From Tetraselmis striata (Eukaryota; Chlorophyta; Chlorodendrophyceae; Chlorodendrales; Chlorodendraceae), in NCBI GenBank assembly GCA_006384855.1, contig VCJN01001502.1:1-64000 (forward strand): a stretch of DNA of 64,000 bases, read 5' to 3'. How positions within the stretch are numbered: the stretch's first letter is position 1; each line of letters starts with the position of its first letter. Shown piece by piece: positions 10,195 through 23,900 of the stretch. Below the pieces are notes generated by a model. That model was not told the DNA's origin, did no database searches, and saw nothing but the letters and a program-made list of their open reading frames with translations. Made by a program: the position numbers and the translations under genes.

Positions 10195-11089
10195 CTGTAT
10201 GATAGGACATAGAGATACAAAGTATACATCATCATATTTCCAAGAGCTGTTCAAACAACAGCTTGGTACAACGTTAAATCTCAGTACTGCTTACCACCCA
10301 CATACCGATGGTCAGACTGAAATATTAAACAAAATCATAGAGCAGCTGCTTCGAGCTTTTTGCTACAATAACGAGGAGGATTGGGTAAACCACCTATCCC
10401 TCGCCGAGTTTAATTATAATAATATAGAATCATCAACAACGAAATTTACTCCATTCCAGGCAATATATGGCTTCCACCCTCGGTTGCCAATAGATATTGT
10501 AAACCCAGAAACCAAAAGAGTGAGAGAAACTCCTACAGACATTCTGTCAAAATTACAGGATACACACAATTTGGTGCATGAAAATATCAAAATAGCCAAA
10601 GAATACCAAAGGCATTACTATGATAAGAACAAAAAGCAACCGATAACTTTTCAAATCGGTGACAAAATAATGATAAAAACAGATGATATGATTATACGTG
10701 GACAAAAATGTCCTACGCTCAAACAACGAGATGTATGACCATATGAGGTTATCGAGCAGGCGAATCCTCAGGCCCACAAAATACAACTTCCACCCGAGCT
10801 TGAGTGCCACCCAGTATTCCATGTCTCTAAATTGAGACCCTAGGACATTGTATATGCGCAAACACATATTCTTGATGCCGTGATCGGCAGACAGAGGCGC
10901 AAAACTGATGACCCAATTATTGCGGACATCACAGACTGTAAATTGGCACTATATCCCAGACTATATTCTAAGGGCAAAGCCTGGTTGTTTAAAGCAAGGT
11001 TCCAGAATTTCCCGGAGACCGGAGATGACTGGATGCCCTGTGAAACAATGCGGTATTCACCTATGTTGCAGCATTTTATGCTGACTTGA
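10195..11089 (+). pseudogene. Ty3/gypsy retrotransposon integrase fragment (chromovirus-like)
   Basis: One frame runs from about 10199 to 11089 with stops only at 10736-10738 (TGA) and 10841-10843 (TAG). It holds the C-terminal part of a retroviral-type integrase core: HRDTKYTSSYFQEL (second catalytic Asp), TAYHPHTDGQTEILNKIIEQ (with the catalytic Glu), then the GPY/F-like segment PITFQIGDKIMI. HPVFHVSKLRP follows, and the end (AWLFKARF, then DDWMPCETM) resembles a worn chromodomain. The N-terminal zinc finger, RT and gag are missing. It is strikingly AT-rich against its GC-rich surroundings, which suggests a young or foreign insertion. The intact frame with two stops points to recent decay. 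Confidence 0.85.
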
Positions 11090-11494
11090 CGTTTCAAACA
11101 TATCTCGACCTCACCAGCATACCTTGCTGCTAAGGCGAGCTACCCACAACGGTTTCCGCAGTGAATCTGATGGCTCAGATTCATCAGAGCGGGGTGGAAT
11201 TTGAGGATGTATCCTATACCCTGACTAACCCTAATCATCACAATATTCATCATAGCACATAAGGCGCGAAGCGCGCGCTCGTCTGATAGCCAGCTGCGCC
11301 CGCGCCCAGTAGTCGGCCGCATCGCGCCACCTGATATATCAGGCACGGCGCCTGTCGGCCTGTACTCACAGCAGATCATACTTCACTCGCACACCAGTGG
11401 AATAGCACTCACTCTCTCCATCACGCGCACCTTCCCTTACACGTTGCCTGCTACAGGTACTTGTGCCGCTACCAGTATATATAATGAGTCGTAC

Positions 11495-11632
11495 AATTCA
11501 ATATTAATCATTCAGCGCTTCCTCTAGCAGGCGGTTGCCCCGCCGCGTTGAGCTACTACTGAGCAGCCCCGCGCGCCGGCCCTTCCCTGGTGCCGTTCCC
11601 CACCCGTACCCCTCCCCTTCACACCGAGCAAC
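11495..11632 (+). repeat. Direct repeat flanking the gypsy fragment, right copy
   Basis: Partner of 10043-10194. It lacks the C homopolymer of the left copy. Similarity extends upstream to 11452, where it matches 9349-9400. Confidence 0.6.
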
Positions 11633-12275
11633 TTTGTGTCTGCTGACCCCGGAGACTCGCCTCGGCGCGTGATGGAAACGGCTGCCTTTGCGGACACGGG
11701 CGCCCGCAGCAGCTGGGGGCGCCTTCTGCCCGGTGGTCGCGTGCAGGCAGTGGCGGCGATGGAGCCGTCCCTCTGCGGCGGTGACCGGTTCCGGCGGGTG
11801 CGCGGGCCCCCAGCCTCGCCCCCCGTCCCCATGTATGGCTCGCGACTGCCCCCTTCACGTACTGTAGCAACCCACACCTCGCACGGATTGCTGCCGGCCC
11901 GTATGGCCGTATGCGAGATTGCATGGCAGCCGCCGTGCTGGCGCCGGGTGCGTGGCCAGACGGCGATACGGCGGATTATATTTCAATACGTTAATATATA
12001 ATTACATGAGCTAGCAGCAGCAGGCGATATCGGAAATCACCAAAGAAAAGGGCTTAATATTTCAATACGTTCAAATATGCTGATATAGCGACAGAACAAA
12101 AAAACTAAACTGCATCAATAATTGACAGTCGCTATATGTCCGTGCTTAAAACGTGCTGATACCCGTTTTCGCTGTTTGAATTTGATGCGTCTCATTTAAA
12201 CCGGGGAATTCCTTTCGTTCTCTCATCATAATTGCACAAACCTCGATTATTGTTTCGTTTTGAATTCGGCTCGCC
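11633..12275. other. Upstream region of the phosphatase gene
   Basis: No separate gene is recognised. The stretch 11980-12250 is AT-rich. A C-run at 12294-12318 ends in GGCAG directly before the first recognised coding exon (12324). This looks like an intron 3' end, so an upstream 5' UTR or short coding exon may lie in this stretch. Confidence 0.4.
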
Positions 12276-12323
12276 ATGACCCAGCTTCGACGCCCCCCCC
12301 CCCCCCCCCCCCCCCCCCGGCAG

Positions 12324-15300
12324 ATGTTCGGTGGCTTCCTGGACGCGTTCACCAACCACGTCAACAGCGCGGGCCTAGCCAGCGCGCCCGATCCGGACGC
12401 TGGCACGGAGCGACGCCCGCTGCCGCCGCTGGTTGTGCCGGGCGCTGAGCGGCTGGTGGCGATCGGCGACCTGCACGGCGACCTGGACAAGGCGCGCCGC
12501 GCATTCCGCTTGGCCGCGCTGACCGATGAGGCGGACCGCTGGGTGGGCGGCGCCGCGGTGGCGGTGCAGGTGGGCGACATCCTGGACCGCGGCGACGACG
12601 AGGTCGCCATCTGCTACTTCCTGGAGCGCCTGGAGCGCGAGGCTGCTGCTGCGGGCGGCGCGCTCTACATCCTCAACGGCAACCACGAGGTGCATGTCGC
12701 GGCGCCCCCACATCCCCCACATCACCCCTTCCTCGGCAACTCCCTCCTCCCCCCCCCCCCCTTCCCCCCTGGCAGGCCAATATGCCCCCATTCGATGTCA
12801 ATCATTCAATACCAGCATCCAACTGTCTCACTGTGGATATGTAAGAGAGCGGCGCGCTGTCTCTTTTGTCATTGACACATTGACACATCTTTCCACTCTG
12901 ATCTGATTTGTGTAGATGCATATGCATACATACTTTGCGTATTGCTCACCCTCACCGTCCACTCACCCGCGGCGCAGGTGATGAATGCCGGCGGCGACTT
13001 TCGCTACGCCACTCGCGGCGGCGGGGAGGACTTCCTGCGGTGGCGGACCTGGCAGAACCTGGCGGCCAACCTCAAGGCACTCCCCACCCTCCCCCCTCCC
13101 CCCACTTCCCTGGGCGTACCCCCGCCCCTGCTGGCAAGCCAGCCCGGCACGCCAGGGGAGGGAGGCGCTGACGCGCGGCGACTCCGCTCGCAGGTCGGCT
13201 GCGGCTGCGGGGTGGGCGCGTCCGGGGGCGGCCAGGTGGCCGCGGGGGACAAGTGGGCGGGCAGCACGGAGTGGGAGGCGCGTGCGGCGGCGCTCTCGCC
13301 AGGCGGGCCCTTCACGCGCCGCTTTTTCGCGCACCGCCCCATCGCACTGCAAGTCGGTGCGCGCCCCCCGCCTATTTGAGACAGTCATGCACGCGTCCCA
13401 TCAACAATATGGGTAGGCCATGTGCACAAGCACGGTTTCTCGGGGGCCCGGGGGAGGGGGCGCAGTACATACAAACTTATAATTGCCCCGGCGGGTTGCT
13501 TCTGCTCTTCCATGGCTTTCCCTTGGAGTTTCCTAATGCTGAAGCGCTCGATGCCCTCCACACGCTGTGCGGGCAGTCGCTATGCATCCCCCCCCTCCCC
13601 CCCCCCTCCTCTCCTCCACTCACCTGCGAGACTCTTCCTGCTTCTCCCACCCGGTGCATGCGGTCCTCATGCATTTTCCTGCTCTCCCCCCCCCCCCTTC
13701 CCGGGCAGGCTCCTCGGTGTTTGTGCACGGCGGGCTATTGCCGAAGCACGTGGAGACGGGCCTGGAGCGTCTCAACCAGGTGCGCCAGGCTCTCGCTCGC
13801 CCTCTACCTCCTCCCCAACCACAGCCACTGCCGCCTGGCTCTGTTAAGCAGCAGGAGGGGGGGGGGCAGAAGCGAACCATCGCCACGCTCGTTGGCATTT
13901 CTATGACTGGCGGGGGCTGACGGCGATGGCGTGTGGAGATGCGGAGCGACAGACACGGGAGAGGGAGAAAGAGAGGAAGGGTGAGAGAGTGAGAGAGAAA
14001 CCTTGCATGGAGCGGCATAGGCCAAATAACAATCAATGCTGTTATCAGGACACAGGCGAGAGCACCCGGGAGAAGGTGCTGGGCCGGGGGTTGTGGCTGA
14101 GTGGGAGAGGGGGGGGGGGGGGGGGGGTTGTGAAGAGACGGCAGAGGGGCGGCGGTTTCATCTCGGCATTTATCGTGATTATCCTGTAAGAATGTAATCA
14201 ACCACAACATCAACACATGGCAGCAACACCTTTATCTACACACAGCAATAACGTAAAGGGGAGGATATAGACAGCATCAAGCAGAGGCCTGAGACCAGCA
14301 ACAGGGCGTCATTCACCCGCACGCCAGTGGACCCGAATGGGCCCAAAAAGTACAGCTACCACGGCAAGTGCGCCCCGCTCTGCAGCATGTAGCGCCTCAA
14401 GGCCACGCTCGGGTAAATGGTAAGCATATACATACATACAAACATTCGGCAGGGGCGGCGTAGGCCCTTTTGGGGGGGGGGGGGGGGGGGGAGGGGAGCC
14501 CCCCGTGCGTAAGTACCGCCTCGCCTGTCAAAGCGACTCTTATAAAATTGTAGCTCTTCTATATGAGTACCGCGCTGACGGAGTCAGCACCAGGGTTGTG
14601 CACAAGTCCGGAGTTATGTCAGAAGGCATAAGGCATAGCATAGCATAGCATAGCATAGCATAGGCATAGCATAGGCATAGGCATAGGCATAGGCATAGCA
14701 CGGTTACGCCATAACTGCTCTGGAAAACCCCTGTGTCAATGGCCATAACTGTGGACCTCTCCCACCAACTTGTCAGCCCACAATAACTTTTCCTCTTCCG
14801 TCGCGTGGCAGCGGATTTGTATCGTTGCTAATTCGCGTCTACGTCCCCGTGCCGGTGTCGGGCCCGTTGCGGGCGACGCTGGTGGGCGGCAGCCGAGTTG
14901 TATCCGGCCGTTGCTGGCACGCCAATGCGGCTCATCGGCACGCAAAGGTAGGTGGGGAGGTGGCTCGCGCTCGAGTCGGACATTGCTACCCCACGCGTCA
15001 CTAGCTGAGGTCTGAGGGCTGTGCCTGTGCCACAAGGGCCGTGGTAGCATTCAGGAGAACCGCACAAGCCAATGGCAGGCCGGGTAGTCGGACCGTCTGG
15101 GTAGAAGGGGGTGCGGGTGGTGCTGGTGCAGGTACGACCTGCTATGCGGCTGTGATGTCGCTCCCTGCCGCTACGGCGTGTGCTTGTGATGTTTACGTGC
15201 ACGTATATATGTACTACTGGATGTGCATGATCAACAGTACTACACACACATACGCATGCAAGCAAGCATGTACATATAACCCAGCAGGATTATTATACAA

Positions 15301-16981
15301 ATTACGGCACAGTTTAAACTTACATAAGTGGTGTAGTGGGCAGAAGTGTGGGCTTAAGTGGCTCAGTTATGGCATAGCTAGGGCACAATCAGGTATCCCT
15401 TGTGTCTTATGCCTTGTGCGCGGAACAGTTGTGCTCTTAGCTGCGGCGTAATAATGGGTATGCTGGGCTATTAGCATAACTATGCACTTATGCCATAGAT
15501 AGCTATGGTCTAACCACCCTGCAGCCCACACACGCACAACCCTGGTCGGCACCGGGCGTGGCGCCGCGGACGTGCCGAAACTAGCATATTGTAGCACGGG
15601 CACACCAGGGGATTACCTAGCGTCGTCGCCGTGACACGCTGGTGCGTCTGTATGCGGGTTGGCCAAGCCGTGTGCCGGACTGACTGCGGGGTGGTTGCCC
15701 GGTGCGGCGGCGGCTGCGTCCGCCGGCAGGACACGGGCGCGTGGCTGTGGGGCGACGTGCCGCCCGAGGCGCTGGGCGGACGCGCGGTGCCGCGCGAGCT
15801 GGCGGGGCGGAACAGCGCGGTGTGGGCGCGCACGTACAGCGCCGCCGACAAGGCGGCCTGCGACTGCGAGACGCTGGCGGAGACGCTGGCGGCGATCCCG
15901 GGCGCGCGGCGCATGATCGTGGGGCACACCATCCAGGTGGGCGCGACCCCCCCCCCCCCCCCCCCCTTCCCCTGTGCCTCCTTTCGCGCTTCATCCGCCC
16001 CTCCCGTTTCCTTCCGTCCCTCCCTCCCTCTCGGCGTGGCACACTGCTTGCTTGTTTTAGGCAACACACGGGCGACGATACGGAAATACGACACACTCTT
16101 CGAATTAGAGCGTGCCGCGCCTGCGAGAGGCCGGCTGAAGCTCAACATACGGCGGAACCGTCGCGATCGGTTATTGCGTGCGGCTCGATTTGATGTAAAC
16201 GGGCCTATCTATGTAGGGGCGTTGGCGCCCGTAGTGCAGCGAGACACCCGCCAGCAGCGGCGGTGCCGGCGAAGGCGGTGCCCTGTGCCATTGCACAATC
16301 GAAGTTCGATGAGAGCCCCCATAGATGGCAATGCACTGTGCTGCCGCATCGAGCGGCGTTTTCCGCCAAGCTTTTACGCTCGTGACTTCCAGCCGCTTAC
16401 ACTGTATCAAAGGATCACATTCGTTTTTCATGTCCTTTGCTGAAGGGAATGGAATGCACTAATTAACGCGGCATGGTGGCCATCCTGCGCAGTGACACTA
16501 CCTCTTTAACGAACCCATCCCTAAACCCTAAACCGGGGGGGGGAGGGGCCCTGAATGTTCATTATACCATTCAGGTCACTGCACCTGCATCAATTTGTGG
16601 CTCGTTTGTTTGCACTGCTACCGCCTTATTATGCGTGAATGGGCGCGACCCGGCCGCGACCTGGGCGCCGGACCCCGGCCATGGCTACACTGTTGCCCCC
16701 CCTCCCCATACTCTTTCTGTACTCTTCACCTTTGACTGCTCCTCCTCTGTCACCTTGACACGCAGTCCTCCGGCATCAACTCGGCCTGCGGCGGGCGCGT
16801 GCTCCGGGTGGACGTCGGCATGTCGGAGGGCTGCGGCGACCACGAGCCCGAGGTGCTGGAGATCCGCGGCGACGCGCAGGTGGTGCGGCTGGCGGAGGGC
16901 GCGCCGCCGGAGGTCATCGCGCAGCCGTCGCTGGCGGAGCTGCAGCTGGGGGCGCGCGCGGCCGCGCACGCCGTGCACTAG
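12324..16981 (+). CDS. SLP: Shewanella-like PPP-family protein phosphatase (SLP/SHLP), 6 exons
   Basis: A metal-dependent Ser/Thr (or Tyr) phosphatase of the bacterial-like PPP branch kept by plants and algae. Exons: 12324-12689, 12978-13076, 13194-13356, 13709-13779, 15730-15936, 16766-16981; spliced length 1122 nt, 373 aa, no internal stop. All PPP metal and catalytic motifs are present in order: GDLHGD (about residue 50), GDILDRGDDE, GNHEVMN across the first junction, VHGGLLPKH, and GHTIQ. The end GINSACGGRVLRVDVGMSEG, then PEVLEI is the SLP signature and replaces the SAPNYC motif of PP1/PP2A. The second intron (13077-13193) would be GC-AG and is 117 nt, so unspliced reading stays open. 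Intron 4 is ~1.95 kb and full of repeats. No clear transit peptide is visible, but the ATG directly follows an acceptor-like CAG, so an upstream exon may exist. TGTAA at 17111 fits a chlorophyte poly(A) signal. Confidence 0.9.
14109..14127. repeat. G homopolymer in phosphatase intron 4
   Basis: A run of G on the coding strand. It is one of the exceptions to the usual sense-strand C orientation in this window. A second G-run lies near 14472-14491 in the same intron. Confidence 0.85.
14633..14700. repeat. GCATA / GGCATA microsatellite
   Basis: About twelve tandem units alternate between AGCAT and AGGCAT inside phosphatase intron 4. On the - strand it reads as a CTATG repeat, which creates a spurious LCLCLC frame. 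Confidence 0.9.
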
Positions 16982-17110
16982 CGCCGCCGACTGCGCGTGC
17001 CCTGTCTACTCGGAAGCTACACACACACGGCAGCTCGCTCCTGGCTTGGGCAGTAAACACACTGAGGCCAGGCCAGCAAGGCGCAACTCCCCACTTTGGG
17101 ATCACTGTGC

Positions 17111-17115
17111 TGTAA
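17111..17115 (+). terminator. TGTAA poly(A) signal of the phosphatase gene
   Basis: TGTAA lies 130 nt after the TAG stop at 16979-16981, followed by AATAAA-like sequence (TGTAAAATAAAG). TGTAA is the standard chlorophyte polyadenylation signal. A C-run follows at 17140-17153. Confidence 0.55.
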
Positions 17116-17153
17116 AATAAAGGGCGTGCTGACTCAGCCCCCCCCCCCCCCCC

Positions 17154-19959
17154 CTCCTGCTGATGCACGCCCGCAAACACACTTGTGGCAATGCATTAGG
17201 CCATTACAGGGTCAGACATACATGTGACGTGCCGCTGTTAGGTCACTGGCATGCATGCCGGCTACTTTAATGAGCATACCGGCTTGAGCTCGGCAATCCT
17301 CCAGCGGGCGCGCGGTGAATTGCTGCCTGCTCCGGGGTGAATCAGACTGCTGTGACGGTGAATATATAGCGGCTTAAGAGGTTCAGGATCAGCCCAGCGG
17401 AGCGATTGAAGCGAAATGTATGCTTGTATTATGTAACAGAGTCGATCTACAGACGAGACGCTGAGTACATCGTTGCGGCGGATGTTCGCCTCGACAACAC
17501 CGACACACTGAGACCGACCGGGCCGGTACCCAGTCCGCCATCCAGTGCTCACAGATGAAATCTCCATCTCGGCAACTGGAAATATTAATATAATACGCTC
17601 ATTCAATAAATGCGGGTAATCGGAACATTTGAGTCTGCATCGTGCATACATGTTGCGCAACATACCATGTTGGGTGAACCTAATGGTGTCCGCGCAGCGA
17701 CGTTGGAAAATGCCGAGTTTATAATTCCAATCGGACTGTATTATTACATCATCCATACACGAATGAATGGAAACTATTCACGTATTGAGGTTGCGACGCT
17801 TCTCGTATCTGCACTGCGCACACTGCCTGGGACTTATGGTCCCCAGCGCAGCACAGAGGGTCCACAACACCTCGCTATAACCTGCCAGACTTCTGCTATG
17901 AGACTGCATGGCTCATCGGTATCATAATCTTTGCTCTCGAGTGCGCTCACCCGGATCCTCCATTTTTTCGACGCGTTCGTCCTTAGGATCCGTAGTCGAG
18001 AGATTCGCCAGGACTACGACACTACGAGCCACGCCGTTCACTGACCGGGCCAAGGTGCGATGATACGTACTGAGAGCATGGCGGAAACGTGGCGGAAACT
18101 GTCAAGGCCCTTGGGCGCAGTGAGAACTTCGTCCGCCGATCCTTGGCCTACGCGTGCTTATGCGACCGGCAGGGGGTTTCGTAACCGGGCGTAACAAGGC
18201 AGGCCGGGGTTGTTGAGTTCCGTGATGGCGGCGAAATAAGCCAGAAGAATCGCCCGCGGAAAGAAGGCTGTCGGGGCTGCCACCCTCGCGAGCCGACTGA
18301 AAGAACACGGGCACACCGCAAAGAGGGTGAGTCCAAGCACTGTACTTCGCGCCTTGAAGGATAGAAACTAGCGTCGGAAGCTTGCCTACAAGTCGGTGAA
18401 TGAATGAGCGGTATTATCAACTCGTAGTGGATGCGTACATCCGTCGCTACACGGCAGGACAACGCCGTCGCTGCAGGCGAGGTTGAGCAGCTGAGCATGG
18501 TAGCCACTGATGCAATCACACATCGACGTCAAGGAGTAGCGCCAGCGCCGCGTAGTTAAATGGCCACCGAGCTTCACTGTCCAGTATAGTCCGTAACGAT
18601 AACACTGCTCTACGCGTCACGGACACGGCGGTCGATGACGCGTCCGTGGGAGGGCGTGGCGTCCGCTGCCGGTGCCGGCGGGACGACACTGTGGTCGACT
18701 CAGATTTCGGCCTGTCGCATCACTCGATGACGGGCGAAACAGGCCACTGAGGCCGCTACCACTTGTTCAGAATCCCGCCCTCTAGCCACGACGACATCTG
18801 TGCCCAGCACGCCCATTCTCACGCGACGCTTGAATCAAGTTTAAATATAGCCACCGCCAGTCGTCTGCGGACGACGCGAACTCACTAATCGTACCACACT
18901 GTCGAAACGAGCATGATGGACCTAAGGCCATCACTGATTCACTGATCACTGAATTCACAATGCTGCTGCCACGGATGTAGCTGCACGCAGGATGTGGAGT
19001 GTTTAGCTGAAGAGGTCCCGGTCCTACTTTAAAAGTGCCGGTTTTCACTACCGTCGCCCGCCCAAAAGTCTCTGTTGAGCGGCTGTCATTCCCGGTACTG
19101 GTACCCAGCACATATTGTGTTCATTCTCTCGTGTTCCACCGGCACAGTCGTGTGTACTACATTGTATTATGGTCTTGTCTTCCGAACTACCAAGTTCAGC
19201 ACGATGAGCAACCCCCGCAAATTGCTGTAATGCGCAGCAGCCTTATAATTATTAGTTCTCCGTTCACACTGTACGGAGCTCGCCTGTCCCGTCCGCGCCG
19301 CCACACGTGGCTAGAGGCCAGTAGATCTCAAGTAGATTGGACTCTGGCCGATATAGAGACCGGTCGTCCTGAGTTGATGACCGGGAATTTAACACGGGTC
19401 GCTCGACTGGAGGCCCAAAGTCCAGAAAACCCAGGAAAGTCCGGCAAGTGGATACCCGATGTGCTTCTACTCTCGCTATTGCTATCGTGACTGACCAATG
19501 AAACTTGCATACCGCTCCGTTTGCGTCAGACATATCGCTCGCGTGACCGTCAACCGGGACAAGACGGATGAGCCGGAAAGTATTGTCATTGTCGCTACTA
19601 CTTCCATCCAATTCAACTCGGAAAGATGACGCGCATAGACCTTCACCTACTCCGGGCTGGTCGCCGCTTGACTGTCACCTCCGGGCTGCTGGTCGCCGCT
19701 CTTCCAAGGGCAGATCAGCAGCAAGCATGAGGCCACCCCGGACTAATCGATGCCTAATAGCGCGAGGAGGGGTGCGAGCTCGCACGTTACATCTTGGACC
19801 CGGAGAACTTCCCAATGCCCCCACACAGCAATCTGCTGCACGCGAGAAGTGGTCAAAACGCCGATGAGTGTCATGAAATTCAACCCGTAGATTTAGGGTT
19901 TTCACATTCTGGTTTTGGGTTTTAAATCCCAAAACCTATAGCCCTCAACTGGGCACATT

Positions 19960-19992
<33 letters not shown>

Positions 19993-20019
19993 CTGAGCCC
20001 ACTGCCTCGGAGCGCCGCC
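17154..20019. other. Intergenic region between convergent genes; nothing recognised
   Basis: About 2.9 kb separates the ends of the + strand phosphatase and the - strand ABC1 kinase genes. Open frames up to 164 codons (17262-17756, - strand) have no recognisable domain. A 29-nt C-run at 19963-19991 lies just past the kinase stop codon. I see no mobile-element ends. Confidence 0.5.
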
Positions 20020-20893
20020 TCACGACAGCAGCGCCCGCAGCGCCTCGGGCGGCCCCACCATCGCGGCCGGCGGCTGCACGCCCAGCTCGCGGCAGATGAG
20101 GGCGGTGAGGGCGTTGGTGACCGCCCGGCTGGAGGTCAGGTTGTTGACGGTGATGCCCACGGCGATCTGCGCGGTGGTGCAAAAGGGGGGAAGAAGGGGT
20201 AAGCCGGGTCCGGACAGTGCCACTCTGGTTGCCTGATTCGCATGAAACCCCCTGACGCATGTAGATACCACACGTCCACTGTTAAGCGATAGGAAATCAA
20301 ATTGTTAAGTCGGTAAACATATTGTGCGTGTGTTTATTAACATACAAAGACACATAGATATATGTACATATGATACATATACGGATAAAAAAACACATAT
20401 ATACATACATACAAGTATGCATAGATATATGCATGTGTATATACACATATATACAAATATATAGATACATACACATACATACAGACATACATACAGAGAG
20501 GGAGAGAGAGAGAGAGAGAAACCTTACATGGAGCTGTAGGTGGCTAAAGGGCATCCCGGGGGGGTATATCGCTGTAGCCATGTCTGCTCACCCTGGGTGC
20601 CAGCTCCCAGGCAGATACATAAATACATACATAATACATATGTACTTATTACTTACATACACACATACATATGTATTCACAATATATTCACATGTATATC
20701 TTCTGAAGTAAGTGCACAGTCCTAGAACAACAGTAAGCACGCAGCTCAAAGCGGATTCTCCCTTTTGGGGTGTTTGAACTGACAAAGGAATTGTGTTGGT
20801 GACAGAGCTCATAGCTACTCTCCAGGAGAGAAAACACGAACAACCATCCCGGGTCATTCCGCAGGCGGCAGCGTGACCTGTAAATACGTATAT

Positions 20894-20933
<40 letters not shown>

Positions 20934-23900
20934 CATGACACATGCCTAATACGACTGAGGTGATGCTGAGGAGGGGGTGCGGGGGCACGTGCCGCGGCGA
21001 GCAGATATGTGTATACGCCGCCCCATCAATCACCGGCGGGCGGGATGGATCACCTCCTTCTCCGGGATGGCAAAACCGAGGCTGCCGCCGACGCCTGCAT
21101 GGCCCATGGAGTGCAGCGCCTCGCCGGCGGCGCTTTCCACCGCGTGCACCTGCCGCCGCCACGCACGTCCCGGGCGGCTTCAGCCCATGCAAGGGGGGCG
21201 GCCGCATCGCCGGGCGGCCGATGGCCATCACATCATGCAGGCTGGTGCCCTTGAACATGAGAGGCTTGGAAGCGGGGCGGATGGGGGCGCGCCTGAAAGC
21301 CGAGGCCGAACCGCGCCCCCGACTGCGCCAGCATGACGTCGCGCTCACCACCGCCTCCGCCCCCCTGCGGGGCCAATGCCAATGCCAATGCCAATGTCAT
21401 GTCCGCCACCGCACATGCGAAAACAGCGCATCGCAAACATGATGGAAGGGCCGGCGGGGAGGAGCGCCGAGGAGGTACACGCTAGCCCGCAGGCATTCCG
21501 GTTTTCAAGTGACCGCAACCGCCAAGCAAACCAACAAGCGGCACAAATGGACACCAGTCGACATCAAGCAACCCTGCAGTTTAGCCCTGCATAAGGGAGC
21601 CCGGGTATATCATCATTTCATCATCAGCATGCACGTGTCGATCAGGTAAAATCGCGAGTGCCGGGTACCAACAGAATTCCAAGTAAAGAGTAGCATCGTG
21701 CGCGATGCTGCGATGATACCCGGCAGGAAGCCGCAGGAATCAGCACCCATGACGAGGAGCGCCTCAGTACCCAAGCGCATTATCCGAGCGCATCGGTGGT
21801 GTCTGATGCGCGCCGTTGCTTGATGTCCACTGGTGTCCAGTGATGTTCACTGACTTTGCTTTCTAGTAGTTAGGCGCTTCCCATCGAGTCACTTGATAGG
21901 GGGGGGGGGGGTTCCCTCGACAACCGAAATAGTCATGTGGCACCAAGTAGCGAGTGGCTGAGGGCAGCATGTCGGTGATACGGCATGCTGTAATCCATTC
22001 AGACGCCAACTTTGCACCCAAACGCCAAACATTTGGCATAGTGCAACGGCACAGAGAAGGGCGACCCAATCGCCGGCCGATGCGCCAATATGCCAATCGG
22101 AGCATCAAAGCCTTCCGGAGCGGTCGCTTCCACGAGGCTCTTGCCCTCCCAACACATGTCACTCTGGGTAGATAAGTTTCAGGGGAGGAAATTCTGGATG
22201 ATGGTGCTACGGTACCGATGATGCCGCGCGTACTTTGCGCCTGAGGGGTCACTTAAGGGCAGACGGCGGCCAAGCACGTGCTGCATAATGCCTTGCCCGT
22301 TTTTTGCCGAAGTATAGGGATAATGGACAGGGGAAAAGGGGGATGGCAGGGCAGCGTGGCCGGGGCCGCCCTCACCTGCAGCTCGTCCGCGCAGCGCAGG
22401 CACGCCGCCACCGTCTCCGGCGTCAGCAGCCGCGGCGCCCCGTCCACGGCGGACACGAGGCCGGCGTAGAAGCGCGCGAGCGCGGCCGCCGACATGTGGC
22501 CGTTGGCGGCGGGCAGCGCTGCCTCGCGCACCTGGCGCATGTTGAAGGTCGTGGGGTTGAGCAGGTGCTCCTTGCCGCGGAAGCGCGCCCACACCGCTGC
22601 GGCGCCGCCTGGAAAAGAGGGAGGAATGGAGGGTCGGGCGGGGGATTGGCGGGCTGTCTCAGGGCCAAACGCGAGATGGAGCGCTCCGGTGGTGGCGGTC
22701 AGAGCGGCGCACCCCCTCCAGACGGGAAAGCCGTGTGAGGTTTCGGCATCGGCACTGTTCTACTTGTTGCCGCAACACCTCACCCAACCCTTGGCACACC
22801 CGACCCATTGCAAACAAGGATGGACCACCAAGACGGCAAGGCACGCGTTCTCATGAGTCCCGCATTGCATCGGACGACTCTCCCCCACCCAAGCTTTCCG
22901 AGTGAGGTACGGGCATCGACCGCCCTGACCGTAAAACAACCATACGGGGTCATGGTGAAATTTGGGCGCCTCGTGAGGGGACCCATCGAAAGTCAATCCC
23001 TAGTCAGACGAGCTTGACGCACGGTGTTGGCGGTCATGGAGGGCCGTTCGGCTAGGCAATCCACATTCAAAAGACAACCGTGAGAATTACTGGCAGAGTG
23101 TGGTAGCTTCGATACACAGGCGACAAAAATGAGGCAGCGCGAAACGGGAATACACTGTGCCACAAAATCCTCACGCGCGGCGATAAACGCCAGCAGGTGC
23201 CCGCGGCATTTGCCTTTTGCCCTTCCTCCGCACGGCGACTAACGGGGCGACGCAGCGGCAGTCTCACCGTTGCCGCCCGCCGGCGCCTCTCCTGCCGGCG
23301 CGGGGCTGGACGGCGTCGTTGTCGTCAGTGGCGGCGGCGGTGGCGAGCCGGCGCTCGCGGGGAGTGACAGGCTGGACTGCGAGTGCATGATGGCGCCGCG
23401 CTGCTGCTCGCCCTGGCTGCCCAACAGCCCGTTCGCCAGGCCGCCCTGCCACATGGGCGCCGCATGCACCACAAGTCAGCCGGTCAACGTGACATGCGCC
23501 GTATCAAGACACCACGCCTCATGGAATTGAAATTGGTCATAACTGAATCAAGCTCTTTCTCTTGACAAGGTGTCTTTACCCAGCATCAGGGAAGGGCCCG
23601 TCCCTGACCAACCCGCAAAAGGTCCGCGAATTAACGCGCGTAGGGCCGGGGCCTTTATAGGCCACGTGGCTATGCTGCAGCTCGGCACGACCAATCTTTC
23701 ATTAATGACACTAGTGCATGTTTAATGTTTGATGCGGGGGGTTGTTGCGCGCGCGCAAGGAGCGAAAGTTACGCGCAATCACCAGGGACGATGGCCCGCA
23801 CAAGTGCGGAATCTCTGGGGAAGGAGGCACTGGGACAGTGGTCCTCATTTTGATTTCTTCTGAGTCTACTCGTACTACAGTATCTAGTCCATCAACCTTA

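Noticed and set aside
12276..12323. Start of the phosphatase at ATG 12276 with a poly-Pro stretch
   Set aside because: The codons are a C homopolymer ending in an acceptor-like GGCAG directly before ATG 12324, so it looks like intron sequence, though I cannot exclude it.
17262..17756. 164-codon - strand frame
   Set aside because: No recognisable domain, no splice partner and no repeat relation; taken as a chance frame.
21179..21300. Frame with KPLMFKGTSLHDVM as an ABC1K exon
   Set aside because: It overlaps the GARFGLGF exon in another frame and does not fit the family order; the GC donor at 21292 joins in phase to the next conserved exon.
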